From Moritella sp. 24 (lineage in GTDB: Bacteria; Pseudomonadota; Gammaproteobacteria; Enterobacterales; Moritellaceae), in contig NZ_CP056123.1 of NCBI RefSeq assembly GCF_018219155.1, forward strand, positions 3,419,505-3,483,504: DNA of 64,000 nt, in the 5' to 3' direction. The notes beneath the pieces are model-generated. The model made no database searches and had not been told where the DNA came from. It was given only the letters and a program-made list of their open reading frames with translations. Shown here piece by piece: positions 26,187 to 35,197 of this stretch (position 1 is its first letter; each line of letters opens with the position of its first letter). A program made the translations under genes and the position numbers.

Positions 26187-28148
26187 TTACGCTTTCGCTA
26201 CGCGTTTATTCACAAAACGGTAACGGCGATCAGATACAGCTAATAAACCACCGATAGACATGACTAAGCCACCCCACCAAATGAAACGAATGAACGGTTC
26301 GTAATAGATACGAATTGCCCATGAATCATCTGCTAACTGCTCACCTAATGCGATATAAAGGTCGCGTGTTACGCCCCAATCAATCGCGGCTTCAGTCATA
26401 GGCATACTACGTTGTGCGAAGTAGCTACGTTTTTCAGCGTGCATGACAGTTTCAAACTTACCGTTTTTACTGATATTAAATACCGCTTTATAACCTTCAT
26501 AGTTCGAACCATTGGCTTCACCAATACGTTCAAATTCGAATAAGTAATCAGCAAAGACGACTTCATCGCCCGGTACCATACGTATGTCTTTTTCGATTTT
26601 GTAGTTCTGAGTTGCAGAAATACCAATCAACATCATTGCAAGACCAACGTGACCTAATACCATAGCCCAATGGCTACGACCAAGTTTCGTTAAGCCAGAA
26701 GTAAAGCTATGACGGTGAGTCGCACGTATATAGACTTCGATAGCGCTGGTTATGATCACCCAGAATGCTAATGCAAAACCAACTACGGCAACAATTTTGA
26801 TCTTATCAGCAAAGATTGCAGGTAGTGCAACCGCTAATGCAATACTTACCACAGCACTTACCGCTAACTGGATAAACAACGGACGTAAGTCTGACTCTTG
26901 CTTCTTCCAACGTAATAACGGTGCGATACCCAGTGCAATTCCAAACGGGATCATGATGTAGAAGAAGATATTATTAAAGAATGGTACACCGATTGAAATC
27001 GAGCCCATACCAAGTTCTTTATGTACTAACGGTAACAATGTACCAATCAGTACCACTAATAGCGCAGCAATTAATAATACGTTGTTCACCAACAAGAAGG
27101 TTTCTCGAGAGAACAAACTGTATTTACCACGGCTCTTAATCTCTGAACCTTTCACTGCGTAAAGTAGTAATGAACCACCAACAACCGCAATTAAGAAGGC
27201 AAGAATAAACAGACCACGAGCAGGATCAGAGGCAAAAGCATGCACCGATACCAATACACCTGAACGTACTAAGAACGTACCTAACAGGCTTAAACTAAAT
27301 GCCGAAATCGATAATAGTACTGTCCATGATTTAAATACACCACGCTTCTCACTAACAGCTAATGAGTGAATAAGTGCTGTACCTGCAAGCCAAGGCATAA
27401 ATGATGAATTTTCTACTGGATCCCAGAACCACCAACCACCCCAGCCGAGTTCATAATAAGCCCACCAACTACCCAGTGCGATACCCGCAGTTAGGAATAC
27501 CCAAGCAACTAGCGTCCAAGGACGAGACCAACGCGCCCATGCAGAATCAAGGCGACCCGCCATCAATGCCGCAATAGCAAAAGCAAATGCAACAGAGAAA
27601 CCAACATAGCCCATGTACAGCATAGGTGGATGGAAAATCAAACCTACGTCTTGAAGCAGTGGGTTTAAGTCATTACCATCAAGTGGTAAATAAGGTAGCG
27701 TACGATCAAACGGATTTGACGTTAACAAGATAAACAAGTTAAAACCAATCGCAATCATACCCATCACTGCAAGCACGCGAGCCAGTGCAACCTTTGGAAT
27801 ACCACGACTAAATACCGCAACAGCAGCAGTCCAAATAGCTAAGGTCAAAGACCAAAGCAATAACGACCCTTCATGACCACCCCATACAGCAGAAATCTTA
27901 TACCGCAATGGAAGCAATGTATTAGAGTTAGTTGCGATATAGCCAACTGAAAAATCATCAATTGCAAATGAGTACGTTAATACTGCAAATGCAACACTCA
28001 TTAGCACGAATTGCATAATAGCTAATGGTTTAGCACTATTAATCATCCCAGGATGATTAATTTTCGCGCCTATAAGTGGATAAATTGCCAGCAAAAACGA
28101 CAATGCCGTTGCGACAATTAAACTAAAATGTCCAATCTCAGGGATCAT
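26187..28148 (-). CDS. ccmF: Haem lyase subunit CcmF
   Basis: A large inner-membrane protein that, with CcmH/CcmI, transfers haem from holo-CcmE to apocytochrome c. The family tryptophan-rich periplasmic loop is WGGWWFWDPVEN, with WGGHEGSLLLW near the N-terminus and about 15 membrane segments over 653 aa (E. coli 647). It starts 11 bases after ccmE. Every member of the operon is present and intact. Confidence 0.96.
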   Translation of the reverse strand: MIPEIGHFSLIVATALSFLLAIYPLIGAKINHPGMINSAKPLAIMQFVLMSVAFAVLTYSFAIDDFSVGYIATNSNTLLPLRYKISAVWGGHEGSLLLWSLTLAIWTAAVAVFSRGIPKVALARVLAVMGMIAIGFNLFILLTSNPFDRTLPYLPLDGNDLNPLLQDVGLIFHPPMLYMGYVGFSVAFAFAIAALMAGRLDSAWARWSRPWTLVAWVFLTAGIALGSWWAYYELGWGGWWFWDPVENSSFMPWLAGTALIHSLAVSEKRGVFKSWTVLLSISAFSLSLLGTFLVRSGVLVSVHAFASDPARGLFILAFLIAVVGGSLLLYAVKGSEIKSRGKYSLFSRETFLLVNNVLLIAALLVVLIGTLLPLVHKELGMGSISIGVPFFNNIFFYIMIPFGIALGIAPLLRWKKQESDLRPLFIQLAVSAVVSIALAVALPAIFADKIKIVAVVGFALAFWVIITSAIEVYIRATHRHSFTSGLTKLGRSHWAMVLGHVGLAMMLIGISATQNYKIEKDIRMVPGDEVVFADYLFEFERIGEANGSNYEGYKAVFNISKNGKFETVMHAEKRSYFAQRSMPMTEAAIDWGVTRDLYIALGEQLADDSWAIRIYYEPFIRFIWWGGLVMSIGGLLAVSDRRYRFVNKRVAKA

Positions 28149-28159
28149 TACAAACTACC

Positions 28160-28639
28160 TTATTTGGTTTCGTTTCCGTATTCTGGTTTCATATGCTTAA
28201 TACCTTTAATTGCTTCTGCAACTTCAGGTGGCATATATTCTTCGTCATGTTTCGCAAGAACTTCAGATGCGGCAATAACATTTGCCGACTTTAATACGCC
28301 CTGCGCCACAATACCTTGCCCTTCACGGAATAAATCTGGCAAGATACCTTCGTATTCCAATGTAACCAAGCCGCCTTCGTCATCACTTAAGACAAAGCTA
28401 ACTTTAAGGTCATCCATATTACGTTTTACTGAACCAGGCATCACTAAGCCACCAATACGTAAACGCTGGCCAATTTCCGGTTTAATTTTATCGTCACCTA
28501 AACCATTAACAAGTTGGCTTGGTGTATAGAATAAATCAATGTTCTGCTTCAATGCATAAAGAACAAGACCTGTCACACTGCCTAAGCCTAGGATAATGAC
28601 AAGCGCAATCGATAAGCGTTTTTTACGTCTTGGGGTCAT
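28160..28639 (-). CDS. ccmE: Haem chaperone CcmE
   Basis: A periplasmic, membrane-anchored haem chaperone. An N-terminal anchor (about residues 9-29) and an OB-fold lead to the haem-binding motif [12 protein letters not shown], with His131 as the covalent haem ligand and Tyr135 nearby (E. coli His130/Tyr134). At 159 aa it is the usual length. Its start overlaps the end of ccmD by four bases. Confidence 0.96.
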   Translation of the reverse strand: MTPRRKKRLSIALVIILGLGSVTGLVLYALKQNIDLFYTPSQLVNGLGDDKIKPEIGQRLRIGGLVMPGSVKRNMDDLKVSFVLSDDEGGLVTLEYEGILPDLFREGQGIVAQGVLKSANVIAASEVLAKHDEEYMPPEVAEAIKGIKHMKPEYGNETK

Positions 28640-28842
28640 AGAGTATTCTCCATTTTTTCAGCTGCACGCATTCGTTGAATACGCTGGTGCTTATTTTTAA
28701 TTTCGTTAATGATTTGGCGACGTTTAACAATTGTAGCAACGGTTAATGAGCCTAAAGTCAGTATGCTAAAACCAACTGCAAGCCAGACATAAAAACCATA
28801 ACCACCCATTGCTAAAAAAGCAGAAAAGCTATCAAACTGCAT
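28636..28842 (-). CDS. ccmD: Haem exporter protein CcmD
   Basis: A small membrane protein of the CcmABCD complex that helps release holo-CcmE. One membrane segment is at about residues 16-37 ([19 protein letters not shown] after GGYGF), with a basic cytoplasmic tail. At 68 aa it is like E. coli CcmD (69). It is packed between ccmC and ccmE. Confidence 0.9.
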   Translation of the reverse strand: MQFDSFSAFLAMGGYGFYVWLAVGFSILTLGSLTVATIVKRRQIINEIKNKHQRIQRMRAAEKMENTL

Positions 28843-28843
28843 G

Positions 28844-29584
28844 TTACTTGTCCTCGATAAATAATTTTTTCACCCAAGGTCTGTGCGACTCACGGGTAAT
28901 TAACTCATTTCTAAAGCGCATCAAGGTCAACGTGCCAAACAGTAAACCGAAGCCTAATAAGTTAATCAGTAATGGCCATAACATATCTGTATCCATCGAT
29001 GGTTTATCGAATTTACTGATAGTGGCTTTTTGATGTAATGTGTTCCACCACTCCACAGAATAGTGAATAATAGGCAAATTAATGACACCGACTAAAGCAA
29101 GTATGCCGGCAGCACGTCCCGCTAATATTTTGTCACTAAACGCACCATAAATAGCGATAACACCAAGGTATAAAAACAATAGAATGAGTTCAGATGTTAA
29201 ACGTGCATCCCATACCCACCAAGCACCCCACATAGGTTTACCCCATACTGCGCCAGTGAATAATGCGATTGCTGTAAATACTGCGCCAATCGGTGCAATT
29301 GCAGCGACAGCCATATCAGCCATCTTTAACTGCCAGACCAAACCAATAAAGGCAGCAATTGCCATACTCAAATATGCACCCATAGATAATGATGCAGCTG
29401 GTACATGAAGATAAATAATGCGGAAGCTATCGCCTTGTTGGTAATCGGCTGGTGCGAATACAAAGCCCCAAACCATTCCGATCGTCAATGATATGACACT
29501 AAATAGTGCAAACCAAGGCAGCATTTTACCGGCTAAGTGATAACTTTTTTCTGCTTTTGCGTAAGGATGGAGCCATTTCCACAT
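28844..29584 (-). CDS. ccmC: Haem exporter/transfer protein CcmC
   Basis: An inner-membrane protein that attaches haem to CcmE. It has six membrane segments and the tryptophan-rich loop WGAWWVWDARLTSE. I start it at the ATG at 29584 (MWKWLHPYAK), with AGAGAG upstream. The ten extra residues of a longer reading do not match the family; 246 aa agrees with E. coli CcmC (245). A gap of about 85 bases separates it from ccmB. Confidence 0.95.
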   Translation of the reverse strand: MWKWLHPYAKAEKSYHLAGKMLPWFALFSVISLTIGMVWGFVFAPADYQQGDSFRIIYLHVPAASLSMGAYLSMAIAAFIGLVWQLKMADMAVAAIAPIGAVFTAIALFTGAVWGKPMWGAWWVWDARLTSELILLFLYLGVIAIYGAFSDKILAGRAAGILALVGVINLPIIHYSVEWWNTLHQKATISKFDKPSMDTDMLWPLLINLLGFGLLFGTLTLMRFRNELITRESHRPWVKKLFIEDK

Positions 29585-29670
29585 ATTAAACTCTCTACAT
29601 AAATAACGGCTCAATTATATGAACCTAAACAATGATTGAAACTAACTTTACTTATCTTTAACTAATACAT

Positions 29671-30339
29671 TTAACTCAAGCTAACTCGCAATGAGGCAGC
29701 GATTGCAAACGGTGAAAAAGTGACCGAAGCAGCGAGCATTGCGGCTAAAATAGCCACGGGGCCAGAGTAAGACACACCAAAACTGGCTGCATCAATCGCA
29801 CTGGTAGCGAAGATCAATACCGGTATAAATAGCGGTAAAATAAGCAGGCTCAGTAACACGCCTCCTTTACGTAAACCAACCGTTAGCGCGACACCAATCG
29901 CACCAACAAAACTAAGTACAGGCGTACCCAATAACAAAGTAATAAACGTGGCAATAAAGGTATTAGTATCGAGTGATAAAAATACCGCTAATAAAGGCGA
30001 TACAAATAAAATAGGTAATCCGGTTAATAACCAATGCGCGACAACTTTAGCGGTCACAATTACGCCTAGCGGAGTCGTCGTCAACATCAACTGTTCTAAC
30101 GAACCATCTAAGAAATCATCACGGAATAAGCGTTCCATCGACAACAATGCCGATAATAATGCAGCAACCCAGATAACGCCCGGTGCAATACGCAATAACA
30201 AATTCGGCTCAGGACCAATCCCTAATGGGAATAATGTAATAACGATGATAAAAAACCAGAGTGGATTTAAAATATCTGATTTACGACGAAAAGCAGTAAT
30301 CAACTCACGCTTTATCACCTGTATAAAAACAGCAAACAT
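29671..30339 (-). CDS. ccmB: Haem exporter permease CcmB
   Basis: The permease partner of the CcmA ATPase in the CcmABCD complex, which uses ATP to release haem-loaded CcmE from CcmC. It has six hydrophobic segments and the family region FRDDFLDGSLEQLMLTT. Its 222 aa compares with E. coli 220. Its start follows the ccmA stop by one base. Confidence 0.94.
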   Translation of the reverse strand: MFAVFIQVIKRELITAFRRKSDILNPLWFFIIVITLFPLGIGPEPNLLLRIAPGVIWVAALLSALLSMERLFRDDFLDGSLEQLMLTTTPLGVIVTAKVVAHWLLTGLPILFVSPLLAVFLSLDTNTFIATFITLLLGTPVLSFVGAIGVALTVGLRKGGVLLSLLILPLFIPVLIFATSAIDAASFGVSYSGPVAILAAMLAASVTFSPFAIAASLRVSLS

Positions 30340-30340
30340 A

Positions 30341-30973
30341 TTAATACTCAGTTAAGTGTTGACGGGTTAAGGTGATCTTACGTAAGCGTCCCGCAGAAAA
30401 TTGCAGGTCTTGGTGTGTCGTAAGAATAACGCTGCCACCGTTATCTGCGTGGGCGAGGAATAAATTTTCTAATACTTTAACGCCGTTTTTATCAATGGCA
30501 GTAAAAGGTTCATCAAGTATCCACAACTTCTTATCTGACAGCCATAAACGTGCTAATGCAATGCGACGCTGTTGCCCTGCAGAAAGGTGACAAGCTAATT
30601 GGTCTTCGTAACCAGCAAGACCCACTTGTGCTAGCGCATCCCACACTTTCTCTTTCGCGACAGGTTTATGCATCGCATGGTAGAAGAATAGATTTTCAAA
30701 TGCAGTCAATTCTGCTTTTACGCCAGGTAAATGACCAAGATAGAGTAAGTCTTGATGGTAGCTTTCTCGATCTTCTAATGTATCGATTTGCTGCCAGCTA
30801 ATATGACCATCTGCGGGAGATGATAGGCCAGCTAGCAAACGCAGTAAACTGGTTTTACCTACGCCGTTAGGGCCTTCAATTTGAATTATCTCACCGGTAG
30901 AAACGGTGAAACTAAGATCTGAGAACAACACGTTATCTTCACGAATACAGCTTAACTTAGCAACTTCTAACAT
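30341..30973 (-). CDS. ccmA: Haem exporter ATP-binding protein CcmA
   Basis: The ABC ATPase of CcmABCD. It has Walker A GPNGVGKTS, the signature LSAGQQRR and Walker B LWILDEPFTAID. I start it at the ATG at 30973 (MLEVAKLSC); a TTG eight codons upstream is open but gives residues outside the family. At 210 aa it fits E. coli CcmA (207). It is first in the operon; I could not choose a clear promoter in the 100 bases upstream. Confidence 0.94.
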   Translation of the reverse strand: MLEVAKLSCIREDNVLFSDLSFTVSTGEIIQIEGPNGVGKTSLLRLLAGLSSPADGHISWQQIDTLEDRESYHQDLLYLGHLPGVKAELTAFENLFFYHAMHKPVAKEKVWDALAQVGLAGYEDQLACHLSAGQQRRIALARLWLSDKKLWILDEPFTAIDKNGVKVLENLFLAHADNGGSVILTTHQDLQFSAGRLRKITLTRQHLTEY

Positions 30974-31076
30974 ACTTTTCGATTCTTTCAGTATCAACCT
31001 GCAAGAATGTTAACATATTCCAGCTTTAAGCATAATTAAGCAACATCAATTACAATGCAAATATAACCAATTTAAG

Positions 31077-31490
31077 TTATTTTTTATGGAAACTTAGTAA
31101 TAATTCTGCTTCTGCGCGTGGTAGTTCGCACTCACGCATGATTTCTTCAAGGCTTGCACCAAGCTCAACAAGTTTCACTGCTCGCGTATAAAAACGGCTA
31201 TCAGGGTCTTGCTGCTCCTGTGTTGTCATCTCTTCTTTCATTTCATCTTGCTGAAATTTCGTTTGCTGTAACTCAGAAGCCACACCTTTAATTGCACCAC
31301 CAAGATTAATGTTTGAAGTACTGACTTCAATGATTCGTTTCTGCAGTGAATCTCTTGATTTCGATAAGTCTTTAAGCAATAAACTATGCGTTGTTTGTAG
31401 TTTTGTTAACTTCCGAAATAATACAACACAGCCAATAACAGCAGCAATCGCGACAATAAGCGCAACGCCAGACAAAATCAAAGCAAGCAT
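31077..31490 (-). CDS. DUF2802 domain protein
   Basis: A small membrane-anchored protein of unknown function found between cheW and ccmA in vibrios and relatives. The N-terminal segment LALILSGVALIVAIAAVIGCVV is a membrane helix, a coiled coil follows (about residues 30-85), and the C-terminal ~40 residues (YTRAVKLVELGASLEEIMRE and ELPRAEAELLLSFHKK) are the DUF2802 helical domain. I start it at the ATG at 31490 with AAGGA upstream; an upstream ATG lies within the terminator and is unlikely. Its conserved place beside chemotaxis genes hints at a link with the pole or motility, unproven. Confidence 0.8.
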   Translation of the reverse strand: MLALILSGVALIVAIAAVIGCVVLFRKLTKLQTTHSLLLKDLSKSRDSLQKRIIEVSTSNINLGGAIKGVASELQQTKFQQDEMKEEMTTQEQQDPDSRFYTRAVKLVELGASLEEIMRECELPRAEAELLLSFHKK

Positions 31491-31519
31491 ATTGAATCCT
31501 TCAATAAAATAGCAATTAA

Positions 31520-31551
31520 AAAAGCACTGTAACAATCATTACAGTGCTTTT
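31520..31551 (-). terminator. Terminator of the flhA-cheW operon
   Basis: A perfect 12-bp stem, AAAAGCACTGTA (31520-31531) with TACAGTGCTTTT (31540-31551), works in both directions. It lies 25 bases after the cheW stop. Confidence 0.9.
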
Positions 31552-31575
31552 CTAGATAGGAACAAGGAATTAAGT

Positions 31576-32064
31576 TTATAAACCGCTTAATTCGTCCCAT
31601 TCGTCATCACTCAAAAACTTATTAAGATCAACAAGAATAAGTAGCTCGCCTTCACGGTTTGATACACCTTGGATGAACTTAGCACTTTCGTCAGTACCTA
31701 CATTCGGTGCCATATCAATTTCTGAAGAACGTAAATAAACCACTTCAGCAACACCATCAACTAGAATACCAATGACTTGTTTTTCAGCTTCGATGATAAC
31801 GATACGTGAATTTTCGCTTACTTCAGATGGCATTAAACCAAAACGTACGCGCGTATCAATAACAGTGACAACATTACCACGTAAATTAATAATACCGATC
31901 ACGTAGTTTGGCGCACCCGGTACTGGGGCAATTTCTGTGTAACGCAGTACTTCTTGTACTTGCATTACGTTTACACCGTAGACTTCATTCTCTAATTTGA
32001 ATGTAACCCATTGCAGTACTTCATCTTCAGCTACATTTTCCACTAGGTTTCGAGACTGGCTCAT
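31576..32064 (-). CDS. cheW: Chemotaxis adaptor protein CheW
   Basis: The cytoplasmic adaptor that couples CheA to chemoreceptors. The CheW fold spans most of the protein (LQWVTFKLENEVYGVNVMQV, then NLRGNVVTVIDTRVRFG with the conserved NLRG, and GVAEVVYL). 162 aa is the family length. It is last in the flagellar/chemotaxis operon. Confidence 0.95.
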   Translation of the reverse strand: MSQSRNLVENVAEDEVLQWVTFKLENEVYGVNVMQVQEVLRYTEIAPVPGAPNYVIGIINLRGNVVTVIDTRVRFGLMPSEVSENSRIVIIEAEKQVIGILVDGVAEVVYLRSSEIDMAPNVGTDESAKFIQGVSNREGELLILVDLNKFLSDDEWDELSGL

Positions 32065-32080
32065 GTTTTATTTCCTTCTA

Positions 32081-33076
32081 CTATTGCCCATGAATATTGA
32101 TGCCATTATCCAGCAATTTAATCATTTCGGTTACGTGTAATAATACGCACATGCGTGATTTCACCATGCCAGCTAACCAAGGTCGGCTGCCAGGCGTGCT
32201 TCGCCATTTAATATCATTACTACTTAAAGTTTCTGTACCATGCAGGCTTTCACAGCCTAGTACCCAATTCGACTCACTTAACTGGATCTGATATTTATAA
32301 TCTATCTCGCCCATATTCTGTTCCGGCATCACCCATTGCGCAGTATCGACAACACTTAGCTTTTGCTCTCGGTGTTGCATAATACCTAAATACCAATCTG
32401 GTTTACCAAATAAGCTATTCACAGTCTCGATTTGATGAATACCACCAAGCTCTGTTAATGGAACAGCAAAAATAACCCCAGCAACCTCAAAAAATAATGC
32501 TTGAAAATGTTCTTCTAGTTCAATATTTTTCCATTCAGGTTCTGCGTCAATACTCTCTTCTAATTCTGGTTCAGCGACTGATTCAGCCGTTGGTGTCGAT
32601 GTAGTTTCAATATCAGGTATTGCGATGCTTTCAGATACACTCGCGACAATCACCTCATCTTCAACAATCGTAATATCTTGTGTTGTGACTTCGAGTTCAT
32701 GGTGAATAGCGTCAGTCACAATATCTGTCGCGACGACTTCAATCGCTTCGTCTAATGCCATCTCGACTGCTGGTTTTTCATTATCTAATAATGACAAATC
32801 AATATCAGCAAGATCTATATCAATAACAGAACCGAGTAATTGATCCAAGTCTGTTAATGAACCTGAACCATCAGGTTCAGGTATTTTATAATCACTTTGC
32901 AATATAGGCGCAGGTTCAACCAACTGTAGTTTTAAGCTTGACTCCAAATCAGGAACAAAAGCCATCGGTTGTTCCACGATCTCTTTTTCAACCTGTAGTG
33001 GTTCTTCTGCAACAGGTTCCGATAGCATAGATGAAAAATAATCATCCAACGCAGAATGTCGTTTGTATTTATCCAT
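32081..33076 (-). CDS. parP: CheW-like polar array protein ParP
   Basis: In vibrios ParP joins the ParC ATPase to CheA and holds the chemotaxis array at the pole. The 331-aa protein has an acidic, low-complexity N-terminal half (many Glu, Asp, Val; about residues 10-190) and a C-terminal CheW-like domain (FFEVAGVIFAVPLTELGGIH and LGIMQHREQKLSVVDTAQWV), the array-integration domain. I start it at the ATG at 33076 (MDKYKRHSALDDYF) with AGGA upstream, which overlaps the end of parC by eight bases; the longer frame extends into parC. The name rests on gene order and domain plan. Confidence 0.82.
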   Translation of the reverse strand: MDKYKRHSALDDYFSSMLSEPVAEEPLQVEKEIVEQPMAFVPDLESSLKLQLVEPAPILQSDYKIPEPDGSGSLTDLDQLLGSVIDIDLADIDLSLLDNEKPAVEMALDEAIEVVATDIVTDAIHHELEVTTQDITIVEDEVIVASVSESIAIPDIETTSTPTAESVAEPELEESIDAEPEWKNIELEEHFQALFFEVAGVIFAVPLTELGGIHQIETVNSLFGKPDWYLGIMQHREQKLSVVDTAQWVMPEQNMGEIDYKYQIQLSESNWVLGCESLHGTETLSSNDIKWRSTPGSRPWLAGMVKSRMCVLLHVTEMIKLLDNGINIHGQ

Positions 33077-33857
33077 ACATGCGGTCCTGTTTCGCTTCAA
33101 CCAACAAGTCTTGTAATAATGCCGAATAAGCAGCAACGCCTCGACTGCTTCGAGTATACATTGATGGTGGCATATGTTTTAAGCTGGCATTTCTAAACTG
33201 TGTATCCACAGGAATGACTGCTCGCCAGACATTTTGACTATAATTTTGCTGCAGCGTCTGTAACGACACAAGCGATGCTTTAGTTCGGCGATCAAACATC
33301 GTTGGTATCACCGTATACTTAAATTTATTCGCACAACTACGCTGCATAATTTCAAAGGTTTTTACCATTCGGTCTAAACCTTTTAACGCTAAAAACTCCG
33401 TTTGCACTGGCACTAAGATACGATCGCTACTTGCCAACGCGTTCACCATCATCACCCCTAATACAGGTGGGCAATCAATGATGACATAATCATAATCACC
33501 AGCAACTAACGTGATAATATTTTTTAATATCAGTCCCATGCCATCTCGATGCCCTAAGGTACGATCTAATGTGGCAAGTGACATTGTCGCCGGTAATAAA
33601 TTAATACCATTATAAGGTGTTTCTATCGTCGCATTATGAACAAGTTCAGCATCAAGCGTTGGCGCTACAAAAAGATCAAATAATCCAACAGTCAAATCAT
33701 CACTTTCGTAATTCAAATAACTGGTTAATGACGCATGGGGATCCGTATCAATTAATAATACCCGCTGCCCCTGCTCTGCCAGCAAACCTGCTAAAGTAAT
33801 TGCAGTGGTCGTTTTCCCTACCCCACCTTTTTGATTAGCAACTGTCCAAACTTTCAA
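33069..33857 (-). CDS. parC: ParA-family ATPase ParC of the chemotaxis cluster
   Basis: A deviant Walker ATPase that places chemotaxis arrays at the pole in vibrios. Its P-loop is NQKGGVGKTTTA (about residues 8-19), followed by LIDTDPHASLT and DYVIIDCPPVLG. No DNA-partition ParB gene is adjacent; parP follows instead, so an array role is better supported than plasmid/chromosome partition. It starts at a TTG at 33857 with AGGG upstream. Confidence 0.85.
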   Translation of the reverse strand: MKVWTVANQKGGVGKTTTAITLAGLLAEQGQRVLLIDTDPHASLTSYLNYESDDLTVGLFDLFVAPTLDAELVHNATIETPYNGINLLPATMSLATLDRTLGHRDGMGLILKNIITLVAGDYDYVIIDCPPVLGVMMVNALASSDRILVPVQTEFLALKGLDRMVKTFEIMQRSCANKFKYTVIPTMFDRRTKASLVSLQTLQQNYSQNVWRAVIPVDTQFRNASLKHMPPSMYTRSSRGVAAYSALLQDLLVEAKQDRMYG

Positions 33858-33883
33858 CTTTACCCTACCTTGTCCGCTTGCCG

Positions 33884-35125
33884 CTATCGGCAGCCAACTT
33901 CAATATTAATGCGTTCTGCAATTTGGTCTAGATTAACTTGTTCATCAGCTAACCCAGCGTTAACAATTGCTTGAGGCATACCATAAACAACACAAGACTG
34001 TGCATCTTGCGCCCATATCGTACTGCCTTTTTGTTTTAATAATTTAGCGCCATCACGACCATCTGCACCCATTCCTGTTAACACTATCGCTAATACTTTA
34101 TCGCGATATGACTGAGCAGCAGAACCAAATGTAATATCAACACTCGGCTTATAATTAATACCAGCAGGACTTTCCATTACCTTTAATGTTAATCCACCGG
34201 CTTTATTTTCAATCAGAACTTGTTTACCGCCTGGGGCTAAGTAAGCGACACCTGGTTGTAAACGATCGCCATGCTGTGCTTCTTTTACTGTAATTTGGCA
34301 TAATGTATTCAATCGCGCTGCAAACGCTGACGTAAACGTGGCAGGCATATGCTGAATTAACAAAATTGGCAGAGGAAAATCACGGCGTAACGGTGTTAAC
34401 ACATTTTGTAATGCAACAGGACCACCTGTCGAAGAACCGATTGCCAATAAGTTGTATTTTTTACCTGATGCACGTTTAATCACGCGACTTGGCGTAGCCA
34501 AAACACGAGGTTCTGGTTTTGTGTTCTCAACATGAGATACATGCCTAGCGTCCAGCGTGTTCGCCGTATTCAGTCGGCTCGACTCTAAACTTGGGCGTGA
34601 AATCGTCGTATTTAGACGATTTTCAGACGTTGCAGTACGAACAGTCGAATTAGCAATTGTATTTATTGCTGGCTTTACGATGCTTGACTGCGAACTTAAC
34701 GTGCTACGAGGTGTTCTTAATGAGCCTCTACGCTTACTTATTTCTTTAATGTTCTGTTGCAGTAATCGAACAGCATCCGCTTTATCTTTAGCAATATCTT
34801 CAAACTTTTTAGGTAAGAAGTTAGCCGCACCTGCTTCTAATGCTTCAAGCGTTGACTTAGCACCTTGGTGAGTCAATGATGAAAACATTAAAATGGGTGT
34901 TGGCGTGTCTTTCATAATCGCTTTCACCGCTGAAATCCCATCAAGTACAGGCATTTCAATATCCATCGTAATTACATCCGGACGTAACAGCTTTGCTTTC
35001 GTGATGGCCTCTTCACCATTTTTAGCAGTATCAATAACTTCCATCTCTGGATCTGCATTAATGATTTCACTTACTCTACGTCTGAAAAAACTAGAGTCAT
35101 CAACGACTAAAACCTTTATTTTCAT
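33884..35125 (-). CDS. cheB: Chemotaxis protein-glutamate methylesterase CheB
   Basis: CheB demethylates and deamidates chemoreceptors during adaptation. The N-terminal receiver domain has its phosphorylated Asp in [10 protein letters not shown]; a long Ser/Thr/Arg-rich linker (about residues 140-215) precedes the methylesterase domain with [11 protein letters not shown] (catalytic Ser), [13 protein letters not shown] (His) and VLTGMGADG (Asp). At 413 aa it is longer than E. coli CheB (349) because of the linker. The matching methyltransferase cheR is not in the window. Confidence 0.95.
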   Translation of the reverse strand: MKIKVLVVDDSSFFRRRVSEIINADPEMEVIDTAKNGEEAITKAKLLRPDVITMDIEMPVLDGISAVKAIMKDTPTPILMFSSLTHQGAKSTLEALEAGAANFLPKKFEDIAKDKADAVRLLQQNIKEISKRRGSLRTPRSTLSSQSSIVKPAINTIANSTVRTATSENRLNTTISRPSLESSRLNTANTLDARHVSHVENTKPEPRVLATPSRVIKRASGKKYNLLAIGSSTGGPVALQNVLTPLRRDFPLPILLIQHMPATFTSAFAARLNTLCQITVKEAQHGDRLQPGVAYLAPGGKQVLIENKAGGLTLKVMESPAGINYKPSVDITFGSAAQSYRDKVLAIVLTGMGADGRDGAKLLKQKGSTIWAQDAQSCVVYGMPQAIVNAGLADEQVNLDQIAERINIEVGCR

Positions 35126-35197
35126 CTAATCTATCTACTTCAATGTGTTTACTTCAATGTAAAAGCACACAGGGATGTGAATCCCTGCATTAACAAA

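Noticed and set aside
33069-33857. ParA as evidence of a plasmid or partition locus
   Set aside because: No parB or parS-like repeats are nearby, and the gene sits in the chemotaxis operon followed by parP, the ParC arrangement of vibrios.
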